Below, piece by piece: positions 56,111-64,000 of a DNA stretch of 64,000 nucleotides. The notes below the pieces were generated by a model. That model had not been told where the DNA came from. It saw only the letters and a list, made by a program, of their open reading frames with translations, and did no database searches. The stretch comes from Myxococcales bacterium (lineage in GTDB: Bacteria > Myxococcota_A > Polyangia > Polyangiales > Polyangiaceae): the NCBI GenBank assembly GCA_025355005.1, contig JANXLV010000329.1:1-64000 (forward strand), given 5' to 3'. Positions within the stretch are counted from its first letter, which is position 1, and every line of letters begins with the position of its first letter. Both the position numbers and the translations under genes were made by a program.

Positions 56111-57291
56111 CGCGCGGGCTCCTTTCCGGAAGCCTCGTGCGCGTCCACGTGGTCGCCATCGATGAGGAGCGCGCGCCCCTCCGTGACGACCGCAGCGCCC
56201 GGCACGAGATCCTTTAAGCCGAAGAAGAGGGAGCCGCCGCGCTCGCCGCGGACCCTGAGCGTGCGCGCGTGCGCGATCCCATCCTCCACGATGAAGATCG
56301 TGGCCTTCTCGCCATTCGTGGACGCGGCGGAGATCGGGATCTCCGACGATGGCTGCGGCTCGCCGACCTCGATGCAAACCTCGCCGGTGGTATCGACGGG
56401 GATTGTCCGCGCGGAGTCGGGAATGTCGAGCTCGAAGCGCACGGTGCGCGTTCCGGGATCCGCGCTCGGCGCGCGCCTCGAGATGACGGCAGTCACGTCT
56501 CCACCCGTGGCAAGGAGGTGGATCGTCGCCTTCGTCTTCGGCGCAACGATCTCGAAGTCGTTCTCGGGTGCGTCGCCAGTCATCCGGATCGTGCTGCGGT
56601 CCACGACGGTGACGACGGCTGTGCCCGGTCTGGCGAATGCGCCGGGGTCCACGAGGCGACGCGCGACCTCGCCGTCGAAGGGCGCACGAAGGACGCAGTC
56701 GTTCACCTCGAGCGAGCTCTTGGTGAGCTGGGCGCGCTGCGAGTCGAGCTGGGCCTGTTCGGCGACGCTCTGCGCCTGCTTCTGCTCCGCTTCGTTCGGT
56801 GAGACGAACCCGCCGTCCAGAAGGCCCTGGATGCGCGCGGACTCGTTTGCCATGGCGCGTTGCCTCGCCTCGATCGCCCTGGCTGTGGACGAGATCGCGA
56901 GGCTCTCGGCGCTCACGTTGCGACAATCGAGCGTCGCGAGGACGTCGCCGCGCTTCACGGTCGCACCGGGGCGCACGAGCACCGTGTCGACGTAGGCGGA
57001 TACGAGCTGCGGGCCGACGCTCGCCTCGACCCACGGACGCAGCGTGCCCACGTAGACGCGCGATGGACGGTAGGTGGCGGCTGCAGCCGGCAGGATGGTC
57101 ACGGGCTTCGCGCCGGCAGAGAGCGCGACCTTGTTCGTTCGAGACTCGGCGCGCATGACCAGCGCGCCGCCCACGATCGCGACGACGACCACGCCCACGG
57201 CGATCCCGATCGGAATGAGCGATCGCGGTGGCCTCGCCGGCGGCGCCACCACGGCTTCTTCGGGGGCTTCGGATTGCTGAGGGTCTTTCAC
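56107..57291 (-). CDS. RND efflux periplasmic adaptor (membrane fusion protein)
   Basis: GTG 57291 is 1 nt past the TolC-family stop, and the product has 394 residues. Residues about 22-47 form an N-terminal membrane anchor. The rest has the HlyD/AcrA layout: lipoyl half (VGPQLVSAYVDTVLVRPGATVKRGDVLATLD), a helical hairpin (ARAIEARQRAMANESARIQG to QAQLDSQRAQLTKS), and the second lipoyl half (DCVLRAPFDGEVARRLVDPG), then the beta-barrel and membrane-proximal domains. It bridges the permease and the outer-membrane channel. The order TolC, adaptor, permease means one operon. Confidence 0.93.
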   Translation of the reverse strand: MKDPQQSEAPEEAVVAPPARPPRSLIPIGIAVGVVVVAIVGGALVMRAESRTNKVALSAGAKPVTILPAAAATYRPSRVYVGTLRPWVEASVGPQLVSAYVDTVLVRPGATVKRGDVLATLDCRNVSAESLAISSTARAIEARQRAMANESARIQGLLDGGFVSPNEAEQKQAQSVAEQAQLDSQRAQLTKSSLEVNDCVLRAPFDGEVARRLVDPGAFARPGTAVVTVVDRSTIRMTGDAPENDFEIVAPKTKATIHLLATGGDVTAVISRRAPSADPGTRTVRFELDIPDSARTIPVDTTGEVCIEVGEPQPSSEIPISAASTNGEKATIFIVEDGIAHARTLRVRGERGGSLFFGLKDLVPGAAVVTEGRALLIDGDHVDAHEASGKEPAR

Positions 57292-57292
57292 G

Positions 57293-58690
57293 TCACAGTC
57301 CTTCCGCGAGTGCACGACCCAGAGCTGCGCGAGAGCGAGCAACCTCGAACATGCCGAGCGCGAGCTGGATCTCCGCGTCGGTGCGCAGGCCCTCCGCGTC
57401 CGCGAGCTCCACGCTGTTGCCAAGGCCGGCCTTGAAGCGTGCGTCGGCTTGCGCGTAGTTGGCCACGGCCGCATCGAGCGCCTGGCGCAGCGTGGGCAGC
57501 GCGTCACGGGCAACGCTTGTCTGCACGTACGTACGAGCCACGAACGAGCGGAGCGCCTGCTTCGTTGCGTCGATCTCCTCCTTGCGAACGGTCTCGAGCG
57601 CGCGTGACGCCTCCTTGCGCGCATTGACCGTGCCGTCGAAGAGCTGCCACGACATGACCACGCCAACATCCCAGTTGGGAACGACCGGCGCCCACCCGGA
57701 GCCTTCCGGACTCGGCGCACCGCCAGATGACGGCACGCCGCCAGCGCGTCCCGATGCAGTGCCGGTGAGGAACACATCCGGTCGGAGCCGCGCGCCGATC
57801 GCCGTGCTCGAGCGCTCTTGCGCCGTCAGGCGGGACATGGCGTAGAGGATGCTCGGGTCGCGCGACATCGCGCGCTCCAGGGCATCGTTCAACGTCGGGA
57901 GCTCCGCTGCGGCTGGCGCGTCCCCGGAGACGTCCACCGCCGGCTCGGTCGAGCCCATGGACGCGGCGAGCACGCCCTGCGCGATCGACAGGCCGCCCCG
58001 CGCCCGCACACGTCCGACGTCGAACCGACTGAGGTCGGACTCCGCGCGCGTGAGCTCGATCGGGGGCCGCATTCCAGAGGTCACGCCCGCCTTCGCGAGG
58101 TCGCGATGTACCTTCGCACGCTCGTGCGCGTCATTCGATGCCGCGAGCACGGCCTTGGCCGCGTACACGGCGAAGTAGGCCTCCTCCACTCCGAAGCCGA
58201 TGTCGAGCCACTGCGTCTCGGCGCCATGCCTGGCAACGTCGATGAGCGCATCGGCTGCAGCTGCCTGCGCGGCGATGCGACCGAAGTCGAAGACCTCCTG
58301 CGTCACGCCGACGCCCACGAGAGTGGATGGGGAAGGTGCGAGGTTCGCCGCCTGCGCCGAGGCGCCCGTGGAGCCACCGATGCGCGGTATGTCGAGGGGC
58401 GCGACGCCGACGTAGCTGGCGGTCGTGTTGTTTCCAGTTCCGATCAAGAGCTGCGCCGTGCCTCCGACGCGCGGCTGCCATTGTGCACGGGGGATCTCCG
58501 CTTCAGCCTTGGATGCCTGCACACGCGCGAGCGAAGCGCGTACGGCCGGTTGATGTGCCCGCGCGTAGGTCAGCGCGTCGGTCAGCGTCATCGTCGCGGG
58601 CACGGCGCTGCCAGTCTCGGCCGCCGCGAGGGTCGAGCCAAGAACGACCACTGCCGCAGCGCAAATACCGAGCCTAGTGGCGCGTGCCAT
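57293..58690 (-). CDS. TolC-family outer-membrane efflux protein
   Basis: I place the start at ATG 58690 (465 residues), which opens a signal peptide ending in LAAA; a GTG at 58720 would add 10 residues. Two repeated halves of long helices and short barrel strands are visible: LTDALTYARAHQPAVRASLA then VTQEVFDFGRIAAQA, and later SWQLFDGTVNARKEASRALE. This is the first gene of the efflux operon. It shares a 132-nt upstream gap with the hypothetical gene ending at 58823, on the same strand. Confidence 0.9.
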   Translation of the reverse strand: MARATRLGICAAAVVVLGSTLAAAETGSAVPATMTLTDALTYARAHQPAVRASLARVQASKAEAEIPRAQWQPRVGGTAQLLIGTGNNTTASYVGVAPLDIPRIGGSTGASAQAANLAPSPSTLVGVGVTQEVFDFGRIAAQAAAADALIDVARHGAETQWLDIGFGVEEAYFAVYAAKAVLAASNDAHERAKVHRDLAKAGVTSGMRPPIELTRAESDLSRFDVGRVRARGGLSIAQGVLAASMGSTEPAVDVSGDAPAAAELPTLNDALERAMSRDPSILYAMSRLTAQERSSTAIGARLRPDVFLTGTASGRAGGVPSSGGAPSPEGSGWAPVVPNWDVGVVMSWQLFDGTVNARKEASRALETVRKEEIDATKQALRSFVARTYVQTSVARDALPTLRQALDAAVANYAQADARFKAGLGNSVELADAEGLRTDAEIQLALGMFEVARSRAALGRALAEGL

Positions 58691-58822
58691 CGCCCGCCCC
58701 AGAAGCAACCTCCACGCCACCGCAGAACGCAGCCTACTCGCAAGGCTTCGTCATCCGCCGGACGAGAAATTGGGAGTGCGTCCCAATCCACTCGGGAGAA
58801 CTTCCGAATGCGTGATGGCTAG

Positions 58823-59839
58823 CTACCTGGGGACCGACTCGACGTGGACGCCGCCATTCGTGAAGTGCGGTTCCTTCGCGTGCGCCTCCAGAACCCCGGT
58901 GGCGATCACGGTGACGGCGGTGGCAGTCGCGGCGCCCACGCCGACCAGCGTCCAGGTCGCCCAGCCGGGCCACCGCTTGTGGAAGACGTGCGGCTCGGGC
59001 GAGGGGAGTACGTTCAAGGTTCGCCACTCCAGCCACGTGGTGCAGTGCTCGCGCTCGCACGACGCCACGAGCAGCGTGCCGGCGACGGCCGACGAGCGAG
59101 CGAGCACCCACGTGGGGCACGTCACGCCGCGCGTCTTCGGTGCGCCCTCGGGGTCGAGCACGACGCCGGCGAAGTCCGCCTTCGAGCACGCGCCAGTGCT
59201 GCGCTCCTGTGAGAAGTCGATCACGGTGCCCTCGCCCACGCCGACCCACGCCGCGCGCACGGTGCGCCCGTCGCGCACGACACGGACCTGGTGAGGGCCC
59301 TCGGCGAGGGTGCCCGTCTCGGTGGTCACGCGCCGCGCGTCGACCCAGAGCTCTCCATCTGGAAGCAAGAACCGGACGTGTACCTTGTGCTGCTCCTCCG
59401 CCGTCCCGGTCTCCGTGAGCGCGGCCACGCGAGGACCGCCCAGCGCGTCGGCACGCTGCCACGCGGCGCGAGCGCGCTCATCGTTCTTGGGCTCGAGGTG
59501 CGAGAAGCGAGCGGACCATCCGCGCTCCACCTCTGCGCGAAGCCACGCGGCCTGCGGCAGCTCCGGATGCGCAAGGACCCGCCCCTCCGCGCGCGCGAGG
59601 GCTCGCTCCGATGCATCCGTGTCTTCTTGCACCAGCGCCTGTGACGCCAGCGTGAGATCCGCCTCCACGCGGTTTGCGTCTTCCAGATCGGCGATGACCT
59701 CGGGACGGGACGCGGCACCAGCTGCCTTCGTGAGCTCGAGCCCGCGCGCACGCGCCCACTCTGAAAGCGCGCGTTCGGCGTCAGGCGAAGGGCTCTCGTC
59801 GATCCAGACGGAGGTCGTGGGAGGCGGGGCGTCGGTCAC
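58823..59839 (-). CDS. Hypothetical protein with C-terminal membrane anchor
   Basis: This is a 338-residue protein with ATG start at 59839. Residues 1-120 are helical and charged, similar to short tetratricopeptide-like arrays (ANRVEADLTLASQALVQEDT, RALARAEGRVLAHPELPQAA). Residues 150-200 are beta-rich and resemble PEGA-type folds (GPHQVRVVRDGRTVRAAWVG). A membrane helix lies near residue 310 (TWTLVGVGAATATAVTVIAT). The short 7-nt gap to the peroxiredoxin gene suggests co-transcription. No function is recognised. Confidence 0.6.
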   Translation of the reverse strand: MTDAPPPTTSVWIDESPSPDAERALSEWARARGLELTKAAGAASRPEVIADLEDANRVEADLTLASQALVQEDTDASERALARAEGRVLAHPELPQAAWLRAEVERGWSARFSHLEPKNDERARAAWQRADALGGPRVAALTETGTAEEQHKVHVRFLLPDGELWVDARRVTTETGTLAEGPHQVRVVRDGRTVRAAWVGVGEGTVIDFSQERSTGACSKADFAGVVLDPEGAPKTRGVTCPTWVLARSSAVAGTLLVASCEREHCTTWLEWRTLNVLPSPEPHVFHKRWPGWATWTLVGVGAATATAVTVIATGVLEAHAKEPHFTNGGVHVESVPR

Positions 59840-59846
59840 GCGAAGG

Positions 59847-60419
59847 TTATCTCTTGGACTTCTTTTTTGCGGGCGCAGCCTTCTTCGCTGCAGGCTTTGC
59901 TGCAGGCTTTGCTGCGAGCTTCGCTGTCTTCTTGGGCTTCGCGGATGCCTTCTTTGCGGCCGCTCCGTCGCCGCGGAGCGCGCCGAGCACTGCGTCCACG
60001 TGTCCGTCGACCTTCACGCTGCCCCATGCGCGGACGACCTTGCCGCCCTCGACGAGGAACGTGCTGCGAATGACGCCGAGCACCTTTTTCCCGTACATCG
60101 TCTTCTCGCCGTAGGCGCCGAACGCCTTGTGCGCGGTGAGATCCGGATCACTCAGCAGCGGGATCGCGAGCTTGTACTTGTCCCTGAACTTGCAGTGCGT
60201 CTCGACCTTGTCCTTCGAGATGCCGTAGACCGTCGCACCGAGCGCGGCGAAGTCCTTCGCAGCGGCGGTGAAGCCTTGTGCCTCGCGCGTGCACCCGGGG
60301 GTGTCGTCGCGCGGATAGAAGTAGATGACGGCCTTGCCCTTGGCGGCCGTGGCGAGGTCGACCTGCGAGCCGGCGTCGCTCGCGAGGCGGATGCTGGGAA
60401 TCTTGTCTCCTGCTTGCAT
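59847..60419 (-). CDS. bcp: Peroxiredoxin (Bcp/PrxQ type) with basic Lys/Ala tail
   Basis: The start is ATG 60419, giving 190 residues. The AhpC/TSA fold is complete with peroxidatic Cys43 in YFYPRDDTPGCT. The usual PrxQ resolving Cys five residues later is Gln48; another Cys at position 76 (VETHCKF) could resolve instead, or it may act as a 1-Cys enzyme. Residues 154-190 are a Lys/Ala/Pro-rich tail (KKASAKPKKTAKL, AKPAAKPAAKKA) resembling the C-terminus of histone H1-like proteins, absent from ordinary Bcp (about 155 residues). It would detoxify hydroperoxides, possibly bound to DNA. It is divergent from thiL. Confidence 0.9.
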   Translation of the reverse strand: MQAGDKIPSIRLASDAGSQVDLATAAKGKAVIYFYPRDDTPGCTREAQGFTAAAKDFAALGATVYGISKDKVETHCKFRDKYKLAIPLLSDPDLTAHKAFGAYGEKTMYGKKVLGVIRSTFLVEGGKVVRAWGSVKVDGHVDAVLGALRGDGAAAKKASAKPKKTAKLAAKPAAKPAAKKAAPAKKKSKR

Positions 60420-60485
60420 GCGCCCAAAGATACCGGGCTTGCTGCACGCGCGGGCTAACTTTTTGGGGCTAGAGTTCTGGCTGGG

Positions 60486-61424
60486 ATGAGCGAGGACGAA
60501 CGCATTCGAAAGCTGACGGAGGTGCTCGCTCGGGGCCCGGCGGGCTCGGACGTTCGCGTGGGCATCGGCGATGACGCGGCGGTCGTGCTCGATGGCGTCG
60601 TGCTCACGGTGGACACGCACGTGGAGGACGTCCATTTTCGTCGCGCGTGGCTGTCGTTCGAGGAGCTCGGACACAGGAGCTTCATGGCTGCGGCGAGCGA
60701 CATCGCCGCGATGGGCGCGCGGCCGACGTTCGCGCTCTCGTCGCTCATCCTTCCGCCCGAGATCACGGACGCGGACGTCATTGCCATCGGTTCCGGTCAG
60801 GCACGCGCCGCGGGCGCGATCGGCGCCACGGTGGTCGGGGGCAACGTGTCGCGCGGACCTCTGTCGATCACCACGACGGTGCTCGGTCATGGCGCATCGC
60901 CGTTGCTCCGTTCTGGCGCCAAGCCGGGCGATCTGCTGCTGCTCGGTGGCGCGGTCGGGCTCGCGGCCGCAGGCCTCTCCGTGCTCATGCGCGGTCTTCA
61001 TGATGCCGACGATCTCGTCGCTGCATGGCGCTCACCGCGCGCGCACGTCGAGCTGGGCGCGGCGCTCGTGGCCGCCTCCGCGCACGCGTGCATCGACGTC
61101 TCCGACGGGCTCGCGCTCGATCTCCATCGCATGTGCGAGAAGAGCGGCGTGGGCGCAGAGGTCTCCGCGAAGTCGGTCCTCGCGTCGACGCCCGCGCTCT
61201 CCCTGGCTGCCGCGCGCGTCGGACTCGATGCGCTGGAGCTCGCGCTCTACGGAGGCGAGGACTACGCGCTCCTCGCGACCGCTCCGGGCGAAATCCAGGG
61301 CTTTGCGGTGATCGGGAGGATCACCGAAGACACGAGCGTGATGCTCTCGCGCGACGACGACACGGGAGGTCGAGAGCGAGCCGCGCTACGGGCGCTACCC
61401 AGAAGAGGCTTCCAGCACTTCTAG
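60486..61424 (+). CDS. thiL: Thiamine-monophosphate kinase
   Basis: ThiL phosphorylates thiamine monophosphate to the active diphosphate. The 312-residue length fits. Motifs are VGIGDDAAVV near residue 25, TVDTHVEDVHFRR, SFMAAASDIAAMGARP, VVGGNVSRG, IDVSDGLALDL and LYGGEDYALL. The start is ATG 60486. It shares the upstream region with the peroxiredoxin gene and is convergent with a small lipoprotein gene at the 3' end, 1 nt away. No other thiamine gene is nearby. Confidence 0.95.
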   Translation: MSEDERIRKLTEVLARGPAGSDVRVGIGDDAAVVLDGVVLTVDTHVEDVHFRRAWLSFEELGHRSFMAAASDIAAMGARPTFALSSLILPPEITDADVIAIGSGQARAAGAIGATVVGGNVSRGPLSITTTVLGHGASPLLRSGAKPGDLLLLGGAVGLAAAGLSVLMRGLHDADDLVAAWRSPRAHVELGAALVAASAHACIDVSDGLALDLHRMCEKSGVGAEVSAKSVLASTPALSLAAARVGLDALELALYGGEDYALLATAPGEIQGFAVIGRITEDTSVMLSRDDDTGGRERAALRALPRRGFQHF

Positions 61425-61425
61425 A

Positions 61426-61875
61426 TCAGAAGTTGCCGCAGGCGTTCGGAACGTTCTTGCCCTGCAGGAGCAAACGGATCGCGCCGAGCTCGGGCGCGTT
61501 GCCGTTCGGACCTGCCTGCGTGGCGACCGTGTTGCACTGTGCGGCGGCCTGCAGGAGCATGCCACCCTCGGGCGAGTTGCCGAGCGTCTTCGCCTGCGAA
61601 GAGAGCTGCGCGCAGCACACCTTGAGGCGCGCGACGTTGCCGTTCTGGGCGGGACCGGTCCAGTGCGGCTTCGAACCAGCGTCGAGGCCAGCGTCGGCGC
61701 CAGCGTCGTCACCGAGCGGCTGGAAGTCGGTGGGCGTCGTGTCGGCCGGCGTGGGCGTCGGAGCGGGGCCCGCATCGACGACGGCCGGCGGATCCTTCTT
61801 GCACGACGAGGCCGTCAACAGCGGCAGAAACGCGGCGATGACGAGGGTGGTGAGCGGACGGACCGAACGTGCCAT
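61426..61875 (-). CDS. Small secreted lipoprotein, hypothetical
   Basis: The start is ATG 61875 after a GAAGGAAG box (149 residues). The signal peptide ends with lipobox TASSC (Cys25). A Pro/Asp-rich linker follows (PAPTPTPADTTPTDFQPLG). The C-terminal half has a pair of Cys (KVCCAQL) and two further Cys, and looks helical (GGMLLQAAAQCNTVATQ). No family is recognised. It is next to a VWA lipoprotein gene on the same strand, 94 nt away. Confidence 0.75.
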   Translation of the reverse strand: MARSVRPLTTLVIAAFLPLLTASSCKKDPPAVVDAGPAPTPTPADTTPTDFQPLGDDAGADAGLDAGSKPHWTGPAQNGNVARLKVCCAQLSSQAKTLGNSPEGGMLLQAAAQCNTVATQAGPNGNAPELGAIRLLLQGKNVPNACGNF

Positions 61876-61969
61876 GTGAGTTTCTTCCTTCAACGAGAGT
61901 CGAGCAAGGAGGCGCGCGCCTCCGACGACGGAAGGCTACAGCGAAAGGTCCGCGCTTTCCATGAGCTTC

Positions 61970-63121
61970 TTAGTGCATCAGTTTGCAGTCGACCGTGGCA
62001 GTCACTGTCGTCCTCGGCGCCTTCGCGAGATCGCAGGCGGTGCCGTAGAGCTGGATCTCGCCGAAGTTCTTGTTCACGTAGTCCCAGCCGTTCGTGTGCG
62101 TCGGATCGTTCACGACCGTGACGCCGTTGACGACGATCGAGATCGCGTCGGGGTTGTCGGGCTTGGACGGCGTGACGAACGTGCACTGCGTGATGCTCGC
62201 CTGGATCTGCGTGAACGCGTCCGTGAGGTCCTGGGAGACGAGGACCTTGTAGTAGTGCGGCGCGGTGTCGCGCGGTCGGCCGCCGGCGACTGCCATCTGG
62301 TCGAGCACGGTCGTGAACTCCGGCCGCTCTTGCTCACCGAGGCCGATGACGAACGTGGGCACCTTCTGCGTGGCAAGCACGTCAGCGATGGCCTTCACGG
62401 TGGCGTTGCCGTCGAGGCAGCTGTACGCATCACCGAACATCTTGCACTGGTTCTGCGTGACGGCCGTGCAGACGCACGTGTTCGGGTCCTTGCCGTCGGG
62501 CGCGCAGTTGGGCGCGCCGTCGGTCGCGAGCACCATGAAGCGCGTGACCGCGCGCGTGTCCGTGGACGTGAGGATCGACGCGCCCGCCTTGACCGCCGCC
62601 GCCGTGGGCGTTCCGCCGCCGGGCATGCTGGACTGGAAGATGCTGCTGATCGCGTCAGCGTTGTGGAGCGCAAGCGGCACGTCGATCGTGGATTCCACGA
62701 GGCATGCGCTCTCCGGGTCTCCGCTGCCGTTGGACGGCTCGGGGAAGAACTTCGCGCCCATCTGCACAGTGCCCTGGATGCTGGAGAGCACAGGCGACAG
62801 CGCGTCGGCGAGCTGGTCCCAGCGCGAAGGGTTGAGGCCCGTGGCAGTCTTGCCGTCGATGCCGAAGTCCATCGAGCCGGAGCGATCGATGAGGAAGACG
62901 ATCTCCGCCTGCGCGGCCGTGAGCGTGAAGGTGCCGTCCGTGCACGGCACGTTCTTGGTGATGGTGCCGGAGTCGTCGCCGCTGGGCAGGATGAAGCCGG
63001 CGTCCGCGGTCGCGGTGGTACCGTCGTCGATGAGCAGGCCGGTCTTGGATCCGCACGCGATGAACGCGAGCGGCGCGGCGACCGCCAGGACCGCGAAGTG
63101 GTACGAGCGAAGGAAAGCCAT
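61970..63121 (-). CDS. VWA-domain lipoprotein
   Basis: This 383-residue protein starts at ATG 63121 and has lipobox FIAC (Cys23). A von Willebrand A fold spans about residues 73-300, with the MIDAS motif DRSGSM (Asp79, Ser81, Ser83), the Thr in GGGTPTA and the Asp in LATDGAPN. It contains extra Cys pairs in inserted loops (CVCTAVTQNQCKMFG). Such surface VWA lipoproteins are common in Polyangia and bind proteins through a metal ion. Partner unknown. Confidence 0.88.
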   Translation of the reverse strand: MAFLRSYHFAVLAVAAPLAFIACGSKTGLLIDDGTTATADAGFILPSGDDSGTITKNVPCTDGTFTLTAAQAEIVFLIDRSGSMDFGIDGKTATGLNPSRWDQLADALSPVLSSIQGTVQMGAKFFPEPSNGSGDPESACLVESTIDVPLALHNADAISSIFQSSMPGGGTPTAAAVKAGASILTSTDTRAVTRFMVLATDGAPNCAPDGKDPNTCVCTAVTQNQCKMFGDAYSCLDGNATVKAIADVLATQKVPTFVIGLGEQERPEFTTVLDQMAVAGGRPRDTAPHYYKVLVSQDLTDAFTQIQASITQCTFVTPSKPDNPDAISIVVNGVTVVNDPTHTNGWDYVNKNFGEIQLYGTACDLAKAPRTTVTATVDCKLMH

Positions 63122-63179
63122 CGGCGATAGCCTACGATCAGAGTCGCCGTTGCGCGAGCCGTCCGCGAGCGATCGTGTC

Positions 63180-64000
63180 CTAGTTTCGACCGCCGAAGGG
63201 GTTTGCGCTGCCGGGCGGTCCGTGGGGCAGTGGCTTTCCGCCAGGTCCCATTCCGGGCGGCATGCCAGGGCGGCCGCCCATGCCTCCGCCCATGCCTCCG
63301 CCCATCATCGCGCCGATCGCCTGACCCATATCCATCTGCTGGTAGGTCGGAGGCGGCACGAAGACGCTGGCATCGAGCGATTTCTTGTCGATCCGCGTGA
63401 CCTCGACGCGACCCTCTTCCACGTTCGTGGCGTCGAACATCACCATCCGCAGCGGGAAGTGCTTTCCGTCGAGCATCTCCGACATGAACGAGTACTCGGC
63501 GGGGACGCCCGTCATCGGGATGTGGAACCAGGAGACTCCTTGCTCGGCGATGCAGACCTCCGCCTTGCCCTTCTCCTTCGCGTTCGCGTCCTGGTTCTCG
63601 ATCGACCAGATCTCGCACGTGTAGCCAGCGACCTTGTCGGTCTTGCCCGTCTTCGTGATCTTCGGAGGCGCGGGGGGCGTGCCGCTGGGGCCGCCGTGGT
63701 GCGCGCCGCCGGGCTTCATGCCCTTCAGCTCCTCGCCGCTCTTGTTGAGATCGATGACGATGACCTGCTTCTTGTCGTCGAGCACGACGAAGAGCTTCTT
63801 CACCGGGGAGTCGAAGATCGCATAGACCTTGCCGAACTGCTCCGCGCCCTCGATCCCCGCCGGCAGCTCGACCCGGAGCTTGTCCGACTTCACGTCGAGC
63901 ACCAGGTTCATGGGCTTGTCGGCCTTCAGGCCTTTGCCCTTCACCATCACGCCGATCTCGCCCTCGAAGCCGTTGAGTAGCGACAGCGCGCTCGGGGTGT
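63180..64000 (-). CDS. DUF4412-domain protein (5' end outside window)
   Basis: The stop is near 63180 and the frame remains open to base 64000, so the N-terminus is missing. Visible residues follow the DUF4412 plan: VMVKGKGLKAD, LRVELPAGIEGAEQF, ITKTGKTDKVAGYTCEIWS with its conserved Cys, EVCIAEQGVSWF. The C-terminus is a Gly/Met/Pro-rich tail (MMGGGMGGGMGG). DUF4412 proteins are usually exported; their function is unknown. The VWA lipoprotein gene is downstream on the same strand. Confidence 0.75.
   Translation of the reverse strand, partial: TPSALSLLNGFEGEIGVMVKGKGLKADKPMNLVLDVKSDKLRVELPAGIEGAEQFGKVYAIFDSPVKKLFVVLDDKKQVIVIDLNKSGEELKGMKPGGAHHGGPSGTPPAPPKITKTGKTDKVAGYTCEIWSIENQDANAKEKGKAEVCIAEQGVSWFHIPMTGVPAEYSFMSEMLDGKHFPLRMVMFDATNVEEGRVEVTRIDKKSLDASVFVPPPTYQQMDMGQAIGAMMGGGMGGGMGGRPGMPPGMGPGGKPLPHGPPGSANPFGGRN

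Noticed and set aside
54635-56995. Long open frame of 786 codons on the plus strand opposite the RND operon
   Set aside because: It is rich in Arg and His, lies antisense to the clearly coding permease and adaptor genes, and has no recognisable domain. Such shadows are expected at this GC content.
52973-57034. Longer start for the RND permease giving 1353 residues
   Set aside because: The extra 308 codons overlap the adaptor gene in another frame. ATG 56110 gives the normal permease length.

Overview
The window is a GC-rich chromosomal stretch, most likely from a myxobacterium-type deltaproteobacterium (phylum Myxococcota, probably class Polyangia). This is inferred from gene content and base use: a Hanks-type Ser/Thr kinase and a PP2C phosphatase, many lipoproteins with Cys-rich, MopE-like or VWA domains, DUF4911 and DUF4412 proteins, two methylmalonyl-CoA-mutase-type large subunits, a hemE-hemH-hemG operon, and frequent ATGA/TGATG stop-start overlaps with GTG or TTG starts. 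I see no insertion sequence, prophage, CRISPR array, rRNA or tRNA. The region reads as ordinary core plus lineage-specific genes.

Layout. 1-3.6 kb: end of a multihaem cytochrome, a Tat-exported DUF362 protein and a membrane polyferredoxin, probably one respiratory module. 3.6-5.8 kb: a hypothetical, a DUF1361 membrane protein and a small hypothetical. 6.0-9.5 kb: hemE-hemH-hemG. 9.5-14.0 kb (minus strand): acyl-CoA mutase large subunit, DedA and PP2C, frr. 14.1-20.2 kb: lipoprotein, ABC-3 permease, Cys-rich repeat lipoprotein, SDR-like protein, DUF4911. 20.2-27.4 kb: CHAP lipoprotein, a methyltransferase/pseudouridine-synthase-like fusion, a divergent Ser/Thr kinase, an outer-membrane protein and a lipoprotein. 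27.4-30.9 kb: ECF sigma with an NrsF-type anti-sigma, a degenerate trypsin-like lipoprotein, a thioesterase and a TetR regulator. 31-36.8 kb (minus): MopE-type lipoprotein, second mutase large subunit, MshEN protein, FtsB-like protein. 36.9-42.9 kb: gatB, REC-histidine kinase, homoserine kinase, envelope proteins, MBL-fold lipoprotein. 42.9-49.8 kb: a decayed DUF4132 gene, a giant lipoprotein and two tandem cNMP-binding-domain membrane paralogues. 49.8-58.7 kb (minus): bacterial dynamin, M48 peptidase, and a TolC-MFP-RND efflux operon with its terminator. 58.8-64 kb: hypothetical, peroxiredoxin with a histone-like tail, thiL, lipoproteins and a DUF4412 protein running off the end.

The recurring theme is conserved folds with altered active sites: a trypsin fold lacking His and Ser, an SDR lacking Tyr and Lys, a pseudouridine-synthase module with catalytic Asp changed to Glu fused to an m5U methyltransferase, and two tandem paralogues that appear to have lost complementary halves of their motifs. 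The two mutase large subunits differ at the two residues known to set substrate choice (Phe/Gln versus Tyr/Arg), which predicts different substrates. The decayed DUF4132 gene carries both a frameshift and a nonsense codon. These are the best candidates for new biology here. I did not find a clear new defence or mobile system.
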